Positions 43,517 to 50,749 of a DNA stretch of 64,000 bases are shown here, in pieces. Position numbers and translations under genes: made by a program. Positions within the stretch are counted from its first letter, which is position 1, and every line of letters starts with the position of its first letter. Where the stretch lies: contig JAMPAL010000006.1 of the NCBI GenBank assembly GCA_023667245.1, forward strand, positions 1-64,000. Direction: 5' to 3'. The notes under the pieces were generated by a model that worked only from the letters and a program-made list of their open reading frames with translations, did no database searches and had not been told where the DNA came from. Source of the DNA: Anaeroplasma bactoclasticum. Its GTDB lineage: Bacteria > Bacillota_I > Bacilli_A > ML615J-28 > CAG-313.

Positions 43517-43803
43517 ACATGCTCTCCTATCAGACCTACTTCTACAATATCTTTAACGAGAGAATTGGCAATGCCATAAATCATCTTTTTTCCCTGTTTC
43601 ACTGATTTTAAAATATGCGCTTCTTTCAATAATTTTAAATGATGAGAGACAAGGGGTTGACTCATTTGAAGATGAGTGATAATTTCACTGACACTGGCTT
43701 CTTTATCCAATAAATACAAAATAATTTTCAGTCTCGATGTTTCTCCAAGTAAATTCATGATTTCTGCAAAATCATCCACCATTTGTAGCGATGTCCATAC
43801 CAT
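43513..43803 (-). CDS. ArsR-family transcriptional regulator
   Basis: The 96-residue winged-helix repressor has the recognition region MSQPLVSHHLKLLKEAHILKSVKQGKKMIYGI. It has no cysteines, so metal sensing would have to use a His/Asp/Glu site like that of CzrA; the C-terminal helix (VKDIVEVGLIGEH) has candidate ligands but not the full known pattern. The effector is therefore uncertain. An inverted repeat overlaps its promoter. It is followed by the P1B ATPase with a four-base overlap. Confidence 0.88.
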   Translation of the reverse strand: MVWTSLQMVDDFAEIMNLLGETSRLKIILYLLDKEASVSEIITHLQMSQPLVSHHLKLLKEAHILKSVKQGKKMIYGIANSLVKDIVEVGLIGEHV

Positions 43804-43826
43804 AAACGTATCATCCTTTTCTTAAA

Positions 43827-43854
43827 TAATATATAAACTATTATTTATATATTA
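43827..43854 (-). promoter_or_regulatory. ArsR-family operator of the second metal-ATPase operon
   Basis: A perfect inverted repeat with 11-base arms (taatatataaa and complement) and a 6-base spacer: the same geometry as the site at 13640-13667. It overlaps the -10 box. Confidence 0.8.
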
Positions 43855-43877
43855 CTACAAAATATGTAAAAACGCAA
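43849..43877 (-). promoter_or_regulatory. Promoter of the arsR / P1B ATPase / rimM / trmD unit
   Basis: TTGCGT (43872-43877) and TAATAT (43849-43854) with a 17-base spacer. The -10 box is the first half of the operator. Confidence 0.6.
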
Positions 43878-43883
43878 ATAAAA

Positions 43884-43917
43884 ATGTTTGTATAACAAAC
43901 ATTTGTTATACAAACAT
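43884..43917 (-). terminator. Terminator after khpA
   Basis: A perfect 13-bp stem (atgtttgtataac with complement) with an 8-base loop and a T-run. It touches the khpA stop codon and separates rpsP-khpA from the metal operon. Confidence 0.88.
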
Positions 43918-44169
43918 CTATTCGTTTGCACTAAATTCAATATCAAGACTTTGCTTTTGGCGAATCGCTGCCGCGTGAGCAATTGTTCGAATCGCACTTG
44001 CAACGCGTCCTTTTTTGCCTATGACTCTTCCTAAATCATCAGGATTTACCAAAGCTTTGACTAAAACTTTATCTCCATCGATAGAACTAGTTGTTTTTAC
44101 ATCTTCAGGATGTGTTACAAGTGGCTTGATTAATTCTGCTACTAAGCTTTCATAATTAATTTCCGCCAT
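43918..44169 (-). CDS. khpA: KH-domain RNA-binding protein KhpA
   Basis: KhpA (YlqC) is a small RNA chaperone that partners KhpB/Jag and affects cell division and elongation in streptococci. The 83-residue protein has the KH signature GRVIGKKGRVASAIRTI. The ATG at 44169 is chosen because AGGTGA precedes it; the GTG at 44178 overlaps that site. It follows rpsP directly, as in most Firmicutes. Confidence 0.93.
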   Translation of the reverse strand: MAEINYESLVAELIKPLVTHPEDVKTTSSIDGDKVLVKALVNPDDLGRVIGKKGRVASAIRTIAHAAAIRQKQSLDIEFSANE

Positions 44170-44178
44170 TTCGTTCAC

Positions 44179-44451
44179 CTATTCACCTTTTGCTTGATTT
44201 TCTAAGAATTTAACAATTAGCCCTTCTTTAGTCAAAAGTGATTTTACAGTATCTGTAGGTTTTGCACCTAAACTTAACCATTTCATTACTTTTTCTTCAT
44301 CGAATTTTACTGTAGCTGGAGTTGTAAGTGGGTTATATGTACCAACTACTTCAATGTGACGACCATCACGAGGATTGCGTGAGTCTGTCGCAACAATACG
44401 ATAGAAAGGTTTTTTCTTTGATCCATATCTTTGTGATCTTAATTTTACCAT
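44179..44451 (-). CDS. rpsP: 30S ribosomal protein S16
   Basis: S16 is a small-subunit ribosomal protein. The 90-residue protein has the typical start [20 protein letters not shown] and the conserved [21 protein letters not shown]. It is the first gene of a two-gene transcript with khpA. Confidence 0.97.
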   Translation of the reverse strand: MVKLRSQRYGSKKKPFYRIVATDSRNPRDGRHIEVVGTYNPLTTPATVKFDEEKVMKWLSLGAKPTDTVKSLLTKEGLIVKFLENQAKGE

Positions 44452-44481
44452 AATATTACCTCCTCATATATTGACAAAGTG

Positions 44482-44511
44482 ATTATATCATAAAGTATAT
44501 AAAAGTGTCAA
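44482..44511 (-). promoter_or_regulatory. Sigma-A promoter of rpsP-khpA
   Basis: TTGACA (44506-44511) and TATAAT (44482-44487) with an 18-base spacer. The -35 box lies within the 3' arm of the upstream terminator. Confidence 0.85.
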
Positions 44512-44532
44512 GTAAAAAGGCTTGACACTTTT
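44501..44532 (-). terminator. Terminator after the YlbE-like gene
   Basis: A 12-bp stem (aaaagtgtcaag with complement) with an 8-base loop, four bases after the stop codon. Confidence 0.85.
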
Positions 44533-44535
44533 ATA

Positions 44536-44760
44536 TTAACTACTAATATACTTGAGCATGCCATTGATAAAATCAATTTGCTTTCTCAACGTTTCTATTT
44601 TATCCGATGTTGTCATCTTAAGATTCACCTTAACTTCTTTTTCAAAATCTGAAATTGCACTAGGATTGCGATTCAAAACAACATACCATCTTGGATTATA
44701 ACGAATATAATTGAGATAAACATCATTTGAATATAATTTTTCTAAAACACTCGCAATCAT
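44536..44760 (-). CDS. YlbE-like protein
   Basis: The 74-residue protein matches the YlbE family of Bacilli: a short basic and aromatic protein with the LxYIRYNPRWYVVLNRNP motif and a helical C-terminus. The function is unknown, but it is normally encoded beside ylbD, as here. The ATG at 44760 shares a base with the stop of the YlbD-like gene (TAATG), so the two are translated together. Confidence 0.82.
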   Translation of the reverse strand: MIASVLEKLYSNDVYLNYIRYNPRWYVVLNRNPSAISDFEKEVKVNLKMTTSDKIETLRKQIDFINGMLKYISS

Positions 44761-45149
44761 TAATCCCACCAACTATTGTAATTTTGATTGTATATTCCTG
44801 TTGGTCTTCCTCCAAAACTTTGCGTGATTTGCAACACCTTTTGTACTGTATTGAGTGTTTTACTAATCGAATCTGGATCAATCTTTTTCACATAATTGAT
44901 GACATTCTTTAAACTTGTTGATGAAAGCAACTCCTCAATGGTTCCTGGTTTTCCTGTAGATGCAGTTTTTTGGGTAGTATTTGAATTAGACTGTGCTTGC
45001 CTGTATACTTGCCATTTGGGATTTTCTTCCCCTAGAATCACCCAATCCTCATACATCTGTTGCCATGTGTGATTGCCACTTTCTACGTCTTGTTGAATAC
45101 CTGGATGACTGCTTAAAAAAGTTCTAAATTCGTCCATACGTGATGCCAT
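44760..45149 (-). CDS. YlbD-like putative spore coat protein
   Basis: The 129-residue protein matches the YlbD family: the start SRMDEFRTFLSSHPGIQQDVESGNHTWQQMYEDW is typical, followed by a Gln/Ser-rich linker and a C-terminal part with FGGRPTGIYNQNYN. YlbD is listed as a putative coat protein in B. subtilis. GGGAGGT precedes the ATG. Its presence is one of several hints that the organism can sporulate. Confidence 0.8.
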   Translation of the reverse strand: MASRMDEFRTFLSSHPGIQQDVESGNHTWQQMYEDWVILGEENPKWQVYRQAQSNSNTTQKTASTGKPGTIEELLSSTSLKNVINYVKKIDPDSISKTLNTVQKVLQITQSFGGRPTGIYNQNYNSWWD

Positions 45150-45196
45150 ATTTCTACCTCCCTACTTTAATTTATTAAAGAAAGGAATTTTTTGTG

Positions 45197-45224
45197 ACAA
45201 AAGTTTACGCTTTTTCATATCTTA
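45197..45224 (+). promoter_or_regulatory. Sigma-K-like promoter ahead of the Pro/Tyr-rich gene
   Basis: AC at 45197-45198, then 17 bases, then CATATCTTA at 45216-45224. This fits the mother-cell sigma-K pattern AC-N16/17-CATAnnnTA. Confidence 0.6.
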
Positions 45225-45243
45225 AATTGAAAGGAGAATGATG

Positions 45244-45495
45244 ATGTTTAATTTTTTTAGAAAAAACAAAAATGGATCTTATCCTGATTCAAACAACCAA
45301 AACAGGAACTATCCTTATCCTTATCAAGATTATTACCCTACACCAAGTCCTTATCCAGCACCAATGAATACTTATGATATGAATGTATTGGATACAGAAT
45401 TTGCGGAAATGAGACGTCAAATCAATGATTTGCACAAACGTATGACCCGAATTGAAAACTATTTAGGTATTCGAGAAGACACATCTATGCATTAG
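45244..45495 (+). CDS. Pro/Tyr-rich small protein with C-terminal coiled coil, likely coat-associated
   Basis: The 83-residue protein has a charged N-terminus (MFNFFRKNKNG), a middle rich in Pro, Tyr and Asn (YPYPYQDYYPTPSPYP) and a C-terminal heptad-like helix (MRRQINDLHKRMTRIENYLG). I know no named family. Composition, the neighbouring YlbD-like gene and the sigma-K-like promoter suggest a spore coat or coat-assembly role. Three ATG codons in a row follow AAAGGAGA; the third (45244) has the best spacing. Its stop overlaps that of the convergent UPF0223 gene. Confidence 0.75.
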   Translation: MFNFFRKNKNGSYPDSNNQNRNYPYPYQDYYPTPSPYPAPMNTYDMNVLDTEFAEMRRQINDLHKRMTRIENYLGIREDTSMH

Positions 45496-45770
45496 CGTAT
45501 TTGTTTCATTTCTTCATAAATAGAAATACCTGTTGATTTATAAAATCGTTCATTATACTTTTTTTCTAAAGAAAGATTATGAATAATGTTTTTATATTCG
45601 AGATAACGCGTTTTGACGATGTCTTTGCTGACTTTGTGATTCACATATTTGGTCATAGTATGATAAAATTCAATAATCTTGATAATTTCATCTACAGTAA
45701 ATAAATCATAGTCTATTTCATATGTCGAATCGATTGTTTCATTTGTCTTTTTCTTATTTTCTTTTTTCAT
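45492..45770 (-). CDS. UPF0223-family (YktA-like) protein
   Basis: The 92-residue helical protein resembles the UPF0223 family: YEIDYDLFTVDEIIKIIEFYHTM, then YLEYKNIIHNLSLEKKYNERFYKSTGISIYEEMKQI, matching the family pattern of an acidic start, WTxEEI and a closing SGYxxYRxxK. An extra Lys-rich stretch lies at the N-terminus. The function is unknown. The ATG at 45770 has AGGTGA upstream and a TATAAT box further up (45789-45794). Confidence 0.7.
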   Translation of the reverse strand: MKKENKKKTNETIDSTYEIDYDLFTVDEIIKIIEFYHTMTKYVNHKVSKDIVKTRYLEYKNIIHNLSLEKKYNERFYKSTGISIYEEMKQIR

Positions 45771-45826
45771 TTGCTTCACCTATTTTTATTATACCACATT
45801 TTTGATAAAATTAGGCGGATAAACTA

Positions 45827-45853
45827 ACAAATTTACAAAATATGCATAAGATA
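45827..45853 (+). promoter_or_regulatory. Sigma-K-like promoter ahead of the first YjcZ-type gene
   Basis: AC at 45827-45828, then 16 bases, then CATAAGATA at 45845-45853. It fits AC-N16/17-CATAnnnTA. Confidence 0.6.
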
Positions 45854-45899
45854 AATTGAAACAAAAGGAATTACTTTTATTTCAAAAAGGAGGGAAATT

Positions 45900-46043
45900 A
45901 TGTATCAACCTAATTATGGCTACAACTGTTGCGCACAAACAACCAATCCTTGCTGCAACACCAATACATTCGGTGGTTATGGCTATGCTTTAATCCTTGT
46001 ATTATTCATTCTTTTAGTAATTATTGGTACTGCACGTTGGTAA
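45900..46043 (+). CDS. YjcZ-type small sporulation protein
   Basis: The 47-residue protein has a Cys/Asn/Tyr-rich head (MYQPNYGYNCCAQ) and a single hydrophobic helix in the YjcZ style (GYALILVLFILLVIIG). YjcZ-family proteins are tiny, abundant in spore-formers and associated with sporulation. AAAAAGGAGGG lies seven bases before the ATG, an ideal ribosome site. A sigma-K-like promoter lies upstream and a strong terminator follows, so it is a complete single-gene unit. Confidence 0.85.
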   Translation: MYQPNYGYNCCAQTTNPCCNTNTFGGYGYALILVLFILLVIIGTARW

Positions 46044-46056
46044 TCGAAATCCAAAC

Positions 46057-46083
46057 AAAAAAGGCTCAGATGAGCCTTTTTTT
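46057..46083 (+). terminator. Terminator of the first YjcZ-type gene
   Basis: A stem of about 12 bp (aaaaaaggctca with complement) with a 2-3 base loop and a T-run. Confidence 0.85.
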
Positions 46084-46160
46084 GTATAACGAATCATTTG
46101 CTTTTGAATAACTATTTCTTTTACATACTTCGAGTAATTTCCAATTTTTCACTTTTGCGC

Positions 46161-46190
46161 TTGATTTTTCAAGAGTACATATGGTATAAT
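46161..46190 (+). promoter_or_regulatory. Sigma-A promoter of the Cys-rich lipoprotein gene
   Basis: TTGATT (46161-46166) and TATAAT (46185-46190) with an 18-base spacer. Confidence 0.7.
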
Positions 46191-46213
46191 GTACAAAAGA
46201 AAGGAATTTTAAT

Positions 46214-47128
46214 ATGAAGAAAAGAAGTTTAATCATACTTACCTTGGTCATATGCTTAGGGATGTATTTTACTGGATGTAAAAAAGAAAAATGTGAAAAA
46301 CATACTTGGGTAGAGGCTACTTGTACCCATGCTGCATATTGTTCAACCTGTGGAGAAACCTCAGGTGGAGTTCTAAATCATATCGGTTCAAAAGCAGACT
46401 GTGAACATGCTGGACATTGTACCATTTGTAATGGCACCCTTGGTGGACCACTTGGCCATAAATGGACTGTAGCTACATACTATTCGCCAAAAACCTGTAC
46501 AGTATGCGGAAAAACAGAAGGTGAACCTTTAACAGAACCCAATGATTATTTTGCTAACGCTTTAGAAGAGTTGTTCACTAAGAGTTTAACCTGTCAGATT
46601 ACCCTTACAATGTTGTTGGAAGAGTCAGAAAGTGGTTATTCTCAATCACAAACAGCACAAATTCAAATTCAAAGAGATGGTGATAATGTACAACTATCTA
46701 TTGAAACAATGGAAGAACAAAGTCATCTTTTCTTAACCTTTGCGGATAATTGCCTTTATATCTATCAAAAAGTGGATACAACTTATCAATTGTCGGCACA
46801 GTATCCTTTAGAAGGCTTCTCTAAAGATGACATTTCTACTCTACCTTTTGAAGAAATTGCCAACATGTTTACAAGACAAAATGGCTTTAGAATAGCGGAC
46901 ACTGAGCAAATTGCTGCTATGATTAATGAATTGATTCAATCACAAGGTATTCCAGTTGAAGTATCTATCCCTACTTTCAGTATTCTTGTACAAAGAGGGC
47001 ATATTAAAGAAGTATTGTTTAGTTTAGGTATTGACCTTACACCAATACAAGGGCATATTGTTCTTGAAGCCACATTGTCAAAGATTGGTTCAACTATTGT
47101 GAACAAACCTACTGAAATCATCGAATAA
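46214..47128 (+). CDS. Lipoprotein with Cys-rich knuckle repeats
   Basis: The 304-residue protein has a signal ending in FTGC. Residues about 25-105 hold three Cys/His-rich units (HTWVEATCTHAAYCSTCGE, SKADCEHAGHCTICNG and HKWTVATYYSPKTCTVCGK), which look like zinc-binding or disulfide knuckles common in surface proteins of gut Firmicutes. The remaining 200 residues form a strand-rich domain without clear family, vaguely like lipid-carrier lipoproteins. AAAGGAA precedes the ATG. It is monocistronic, with its own promoter and terminator. Confidence 0.8.
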   Translation: MKKRSLIILTLVICLGMYFTGCKKEKCEKHTWVEATCTHAAYCSTCGETSGGVLNHIGSKADCEHAGHCTICNGTLGGPLGHKWTVATYYSPKTCTVCGKTEGEPLTEPNDYFANALEELFTKSLTCQITLTMLLEESESGYSQSQTAQIQIQRDGDNVQLSIETMEEQSHLFLTFADNCLYIYQKVDTTYQLSAQYPLEGFSKDDISTLPFEEIANMFTRQNGFRIADTEQIAAMINELIQSQGIPVEVSIPTFSILVQRGHIKEVLFSLGIDLTPIQGHIVLEATLSKIGSTIVNKPTEIIE

Positions 47129-47130
47129 TA

Positions 47131-47161
47131 AAAAAGGTTAAGGAAATCCCTTAACCTTTTT
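47131..47161 (+). terminator. Terminator of the Cys-rich lipoprotein gene
   Basis: A stem aaaaaggttaagg with complement, 5-base loop, then a T-run. Confidence 0.88.
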
Positions 47162-47169
47162 TACTTTAC

Positions 47170-47198
47170 TTGTTTTTTTATGAATAATCAAGTATAAT
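47170..47198 (+). promoter_or_regulatory. Sigma-A promoter of def
   Basis: TTGTTT (47170-47175) and TATAAT (47193-47198) with a 17-base spacer. Confidence 0.75.
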
Positions 47199-47218
47199 AT
47201 ATCTAACGAGGTGATACA

Positions 47219-47797
47219 ATGATTTTAATGAAAGATATTATTCGCGAAGGAAATGTTTTACTGAGAACAAAATGCGAAGAAGTCCCTATCCCTTTATCTA
47301 ATGAAGATGAACAAACCATAAAAGATATGATTGAATATTTATTTCAATCCCAAGACGAAGCGCTAGCCAAAAAATACAATCTTCGTCCAGGCGTTGGTCT
47401 TGCGGCACCACAAATCGGTGTATGCAAAAAAATGCTTGTGATATTGGCCTATGATGAAAAGGGAAACTTGCATTTCTATCCTATGATTAATCCTAAATTG
47501 GTGAGTTACTCTGAAGAAAAAACGTACCTTGATTCAGGAGAAGGATGTTTATCTGTTGACAGAGATGTAAAAGGATATGTTCATCGTGCGAAACGTGTAA
47601 CAGTTGAAACTTATCTTTATAGTACAGAAAAAATAATGAAAGTTCGTCTTCGCTTAAAAAACTATATTGCGGTCGTATTCCAACATGAATATGATCATCT
47701 CAATGGTACTTTATTTGTAGATCATATCAACAAAGCAAATCCATTTGAAATCCTACCTAACTCTACACCTGTTGATTTTGGCCAGGATGATCATTAA
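47219..47797 (+). CDS. def: Peptide deformylase
   Basis: This enzyme removes the formyl group from new proteins. The 192-residue protein carries all three signatures: GVGLAAPQIG near residue 60, EGCLS near 103 and HEYDHLNG near 160, with the Cys and two His metal ligands. The insert between the first motifs (SQDEALAKKYNLRP) marks the type 2 enzyme of Firmicutes. GAGGTGAT precedes the ATG. Confidence 0.96.
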   Translation: MILMKDIIREGNVLLRTKCEEVPIPLSNEDEQTIKDMIEYLFQSQDEALAKKYNLRPGVGLAAPQIGVCKKMLVILAYDEKGNLHFYPMINPKLVSYSEEKTYLDSGEGCLSVDRDVKGYVHRAKRVTVETYLYSTEKIMKVRLRLKNYIAVVFQHEYDHLNGTLFVDHINKANPFEILPNSTPVDFGQDDH

Positions 47798-47824
47798 AAT
47801 GCATTCTCAATAGAAATCTTTTTT

Positions 47825-47854
47825 CAACTTGATGAAATATCAAGTTGTTTTTTT
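47825..47854. terminator. Bidirectional terminator between def and the YjbR-type gene
   Basis: A 9-bp stem (caacttgat with complement), 5-base loop, seven T residues; T residues on the other strand as well. Confidence 0.85.
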
Positions 47855-48533
47855 ATTTTTGACCTGCTATTCGAAAACTTTGATCTATTCTTATTTGAAT
47901 TTCCTCTAGTGAAACAGCACCATCTAAACAAATACTCACCCAATGTTTTTTATTCATATGATAAGCGCGAAAATAATATTTGTTATCTACTATCTCTTCT
48001 AATTCATTACAATCCATTCGTAAATTGATAATATCTACTTTGTCATCTAAAGATAATCCCAGTTTATTTTTACAAACGGTGGTAATTAAACCATACCACT
48101 TTTGATTATCTTTTCTACGCCAAATGGCACAATCTGGAGTCTTTTCCCACAAATATTCTAATTCATCCCTATACTTGGTTCGAACATAATGAATGATTTG
48201 CTTTGTCCAATCATTTTGAAAAACTTCTTTATCAAAGCACTGTGATGCAATTTCTTGTAATATATCACAATAAGCTGTCCTGACTCTCCCCACAAAACTC
48301 CCCTTTGCACTTTCCACTTGATATAAAGTATAAACTTCCCCTGTTGCTAGTTCAACCATTTTGGTTTCAATATGCCCTATGGAAGAAATACAAATGCTTA
48401 AAACAAACTGATTATCAACGATTTTAGTTTCATAGTGATATCCATTTTCTTGTAGTATAAAGCCAAACTGCTTGAGTTTTTCGAAGTTTGCCACTTGATA
48501 TTGAAAAATGGTCTCCAAAAATTGGTCTTTCAT
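47853..48533 (-). CDS. MmcQ/YjbR-family protein
   Basis: The 226-residue protein has an N-terminal part (about 1-100) without known family and a C-terminal MmcQ/YjbR domain, with WEKTPDCAIWRRKDNQKWYGLI, VDIINLRMD and KKHWVSICLDGAVSLEEIQIRIDQSF. The fold is CyaY-like. Many members are single-domain proteins, and two-part forms like this are also common. The role is not established; DNA binding has been suggested. AAAGGAGAG precedes the ATG. Confidence 0.83.
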   Translation of the reverse strand: MKDQFLETIFQYQVANFEKLKQFGFILQENGYHYETKIVDNQFVLSICISSIGHIETKMVELATGEVYTLYQVESAKGSFVGRVRTAYCDILQEIASQCFDKEVFQNDWTKQIIHYVRTKYRDELEYLWEKTPDCAIWRRKDNQKWYGLITTVCKNKLGLSLDDKVDIINLRMDCNELEEIVDNKYYFRAYHMNKKHWVSICLDGAVSLEEIQIRIDQSFRIAGQK

Positions 48534-48626
48534 CTTTTTCTCTCCTTTTCAGATTGTATGATTTGTTGAAAAGAAAGGACCTCTTATTACAAGAGGAACC
48601 TCTTTCACTGTCTTTCATAAATAATT

Positions 48627-48995
48627 TTAACATGAAAATAAAGAACGAAGGATTTTTATCGCAACATCATAATGAAATATCCAGTTCAAAATAACCCCTA
48701 TACCAAAGCTCACTACATTCAATATAGTCGCGTAAAACAATGATTTTTTATATTGTTTCAAATAAAACCAATATCCAAAAAATTCAATCAAAATTATGGC
48801 TATTTCTAAAAATACAACTGTAACGATATATCCCCATGTACTTTGAAAATCATAGTTAAGTAAAAAAGCATTTAAGCTTACGTTAGTACAAATATTCAGT
48901 GCTATCGAAAGCAAATATATTTTATAATCTTTTACGTTTAAAAAAGCAAGCACAACAATTTCTATTAAAATGGTCAGTATCAATGCCTCTAACAT
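48627..48995 (-). CDS. Small membrane protein of unknown function
   Basis: The 122-residue protein has three to four hydrophobic helices and no family I recognise. It starts seven bases inside the end of the MFS gene upstream, so it is translated with it. The close coupling suggests a role linked to the transporter. It ends in Cys. Confidence 0.7.
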   Translation of the reverse strand: MLEALILTILIEIVVLAFLNVKDYKIYLLSIALNICTNVSLNAFLLNYDFQSTWGYIVTVVFLEIAIILIEFFGYWFYLKQYKKSLFYATILNVVSFGIGVILNWIFHYDVAIKILRSLFSC

Positions 48996-50029
48996 ATTTT
49001 TCTTTTTCTCATCTTTCTATCTATCATTATAATAATAGCTATGGTTAAACCAATACAAACAACGAGTAAAGGAGCAAATGGAAGTTTTAAATAGTGATAC
49101 AAATCACCTAGCAAATAACCAGGAAATAACGTAAATGCAAGAATACCAAAACTAAGTCCTTCTCTTTGTTTCATATTTTGATTTGCTAAAAATAAAGTAA
49201 TTGGCATCGTGGTATTAAATAATAGAGTAGATACTAAATACATCACTGCATTTTCTCTAAAAAACAAATATCCTATCAAAGCAAGAGGAAGTGTCATCCA
49301 AACGGTTAACCCAATCCCCATTTTATCCGCAAGAATACCACCTATTATTTTACCTAATGTTGAAGCAATGCCAATGCCTACTAAAAGGAAAGTAGTTGGT
49401 TCAAATAATGGTGGAGCAGCTTTACCTATGATTGCCCGAATGGTTACAGCTAAACCAAGTATAAGCACGTCCCTTTTTTCTACTTTTGACCACTGTGGCA
49501 TGGTATGTAGTTGAGGATAATCTTTATACTCATCTTTTAAAAACAAACAAAGTAATCCTAAAATGGTGGTTAGACTTACCAATAGGGGGAACAAAAAGGG
49601 AGTGTATATATAACTGCCAACAGCCAATCCGCTTGCCCCTAAAGCTACAAATAACCCTAAATAAGCAGATTTATCCTGGGATACATAAACGGTATATTTC
49701 CCACCTACTACATGAAACATTGAATTGGCTATGCCAATCAAAAATAGACTGATCCAAGTGTATAATGGAATCACTGCACCCAAAAGTAATAAAACAAGTG
49801 AGGCATTCAGCCATAACTTTTCTTTGCCTAACGCATCTATCATCATCCCCAAGAAAGGCTGCGTCATAAAAGCAAGCGTATTATAAATGACAAAGACAAG
49901 AATAATCACTGTATAATTTTCTGTTACATACAAGCGATTAAAAATAGTATATGCGCAAATGCCATCTACAAAAAAATGTAAAATAGATAACAAGTATACT
50001 TTCCATTTTAAAGTGTTCGAAACTATCAT
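48989..50029 (-). CDS. MFS-type transporter
   Basis: The 346-residue protein has about ten to eleven membrane helices, somewhat short for the major facilitator superfamily. It shows the MFS loop motifs QPFLGMMIDALGKEKL (motif A-like) and GGILADKMG in the second half, and NSMFHVVGGKY, which resembles fosmidomycin-resistance (Fsr) type transporters. The substrate is unknown. AGGTGAT precedes the ATG, and the lipoprotein gene upstream ends seven bases before it. Confidence 0.82.
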   Translation of the reverse strand: MIVSNTLKWKVYLLSILHFFVDGICAYTIFNRLYVTENYTVIILVFVIYNTLAFMTQPFLGMMIDALGKEKLWLNASLVLLLLGAVIPLYTWISLFLIGIANSMFHVVGGKYTVYVSQDKSAYLGLFVALGASGLAVGSYIYTPFLFPLLVSLTTILGLLCLFLKDEYKDYPQLHTMPQWSKVEKRDVLILGLAVTIRAIIGKAAPPLFEPTTFLLVGIGIASTLGKIIGGILADKMGIGLTVWMTLPLALIGYLFFRENAVMYLVSTLLFNTTMPITLFLANQNMKQREGLSFGILAFTLFPGYLLGDLYHYLKLPFAPLLVVCIGLTIAIIIMIDRKMRKRKIC

Positions 50030-50036
50030 GTATCAC

Positions 50037-50732
50037 CTATTTATTTTTTTGATAAACTAGGTAAATATAGCGATAATTGATTTCATGTTCGATTAGCCAT
50101 TGATAATTGATTTCATCCTCTAATGAAATAAGGTGTTCTTCGGGAATTCCTGTTATTTCATATTCTTCTGGTGTAATAGGGATGTCTGCATATCCAACAA
50201 ACGTATACCCTTCTACTGGTTCTAGACTAGGCAAGACATCAGCTATTTTATCTCCATATTTTGCATCAAGAACACTCCACTGGTTTTGACCTGATGGTAA
50301 AATGGGTTGACAATATTCTATTTCAAAACTGATTTTCTCAGCATAACTTTCTAACTTGTCGGTTTGAATCAATATGGGATAAATTGACATATTGACATAC
50401 ACAGTAAATTCTATTCCTGGTCTAATTTTACCATCATTTTGCTGATCTAAATAAATATCCACATAATCATCAATATATAGGTCTTGATGTTTTCGAAATG
50501 ATGGCTCAAACCATCCTATAAAAGTATATCCTTCTCGTTCAGGAATGTCATACATTTTCATATTGATTCGTTGATATCGAGATAACCGTTCTGTTGTTTG
50601 AATCACAAACGCACCATTTTCATAGGTATAAATATCCACATTGTATTTTGGACGTGGACCACAAGATGCTACATCCAAATATAACGGAATACATAATAAT
50701 ATTATCCAAAATAATCTTAATTTGATTTTCAT
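50037..50732 (-). CDS. Lipoprotein with InlB-like repeats
   Basis: The 231-residue protein has a signal ending in VASC and two InlB/Listeria-Bacteroides-like stretches (IPEREGYTFIGWFEPSF and LEPVEGYTFVGYADIP), separated by a strand-rich part. Such repeats are found in surface proteins and serve as spacers or binding modules. AGGAGGAGA precedes the ATG. It lies 17 bases after the HAD phosphatase gene and seven bases before the MFS gene, in one transcript. Confidence 0.75.
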   Translation of the reverse strand: MKIKLRLFWIILLCIPLYLDVASCGPRPKYNVDIYTYENGAFVIQTTERLSRYQRINMKMYDIPEREGYTFIGWFEPSFRKHQDLYIDDYVDIYLDQQNDGKIRPGIEFTVYVNMSIYPILIQTDKLESYAEKISFEIEYCQPILPSGQNQWSVLDAKYGDKIADVLPSLEPVEGYTFVGYADIPITPEEYEITGIPEEHLISLEDEINYQWLIEHEINYRYIYLVYQKNK

Positions 50733-50749
50733 TGTTATCTCCTCCTGAT

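Noticed and set aside
48430-48694. Overlapping short open frames between the YjbR-type gene and the small membrane protein gene
   Set aside because: They have no ribosome sites and conflict with the start region of the YjbR-type gene.
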